Shown here: positions 5,022-5,032 of the stretch, piece by piece
How the letters are laid out: every line of letters begins with the position of its first letter
Position numbering within the stretch: the stretch's first letter is position 1
Source: Opitutia bacterium
GTDB lineage: Bacteria > Verrucomicrobiota > Verrucomicrobiia > Opitutales > UBA953
NCBI GenBank assembly: GCA_021204635.1
Contig: JAJPZB010000103.1
Location: 1-5,032, forward strand
Length of the DNA: 5,032 nucleotides
Direction of reading: 5' to 3'
Notes under the pieces: generated by a model
What the model saw: the letters and a program-made list of their open reading frames with translations, nothing else
What the model was told of the DNA's origin: nothing
Databases searched by the model: none
Program-made: the position numbers and the translations under genes

Positions 5022-5032
5022 TATCGTGGTCC
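5017..5032. repeat. Terminal 16-bp direct repeat, right copy
   Basis: This is an exact copy of positions 1-16 in the same orientation, ending at the last base of the window, with the same ACCAC/TATC/GTGGT hairpin. It is preceded here by CTCCCTC. At the left end the repeat is followed by CCTCCCGC, so the complete element in the genome probably extends on both sides of the shared 16 bases. Confidence 0.85.

Overview
The window holds three complete protein-coding genes in a G+C-rich bacterial background, with repeat-filled flanks at both ends. From left to right they are: glgB (glycogen branching enzyme, minus strand, 399-2603), a Dps/ferritin-like miniferritin gene (minus strand, 2847-3287), and mpl (murein tripeptide ligase, plus strand, 3492-4928). 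The two minus-strand genes are separated by a rho-independent terminator and a long glgB leader, so they are probably separate transcripts. The miniferritin gene and mpl are divergent and share a 204-bp intergenic region.

Mpl implies a diaminopimelate-type peptidoglycan with wall recycling, so the host is almost certainly a diderm (Gram-negative-type) bacterium. The miniferritin start has a clear Shine-Dalgarno sequence. Overall base and codon style, together with G-rich dispersed repeats, would fit a Verrucomicrobiota (Opitutae-like) metagenomic genome. That assignment is an impression and not a demonstrated result. No mobile-element protein, RNA gene or CRISPR array was found.

The three genes do not form a pathway: they cover carbon storage (glgB), iron and peroxide protection (miniferritin) and cell-wall salvage (mpl). 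The notable control element is a perfect 15-bp 7-1-7 palindrome at 3396-3410 in the divergent intergenic region. It is very close in form to a PerR/Fur-family box and overlaps a plausible miniferritin promoter, the arrangement expected for peroxide- or iron-controlled dps/mrgA-type genes.

The most unusual part is non-coding. The left flank (1-398, gene-free) and right flank (4929-5032) carry copies of a core GGGTTGGTGGTGG. An 18-bp version is shared exactly, in inverted orientation, between the flanks. In both flanks the G-rich strand is the sense strand of the adjacent gene's 3' side, so glgB and mpl transcripts running past their stops would both read the same G-rich, quadruplex-prone motif. 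The window also begins and ends with the same 16-bp hairpin-forming sequence. This suggests either a segment bounded by a dispersed repeat or, less likely, a circularly closed sequence.
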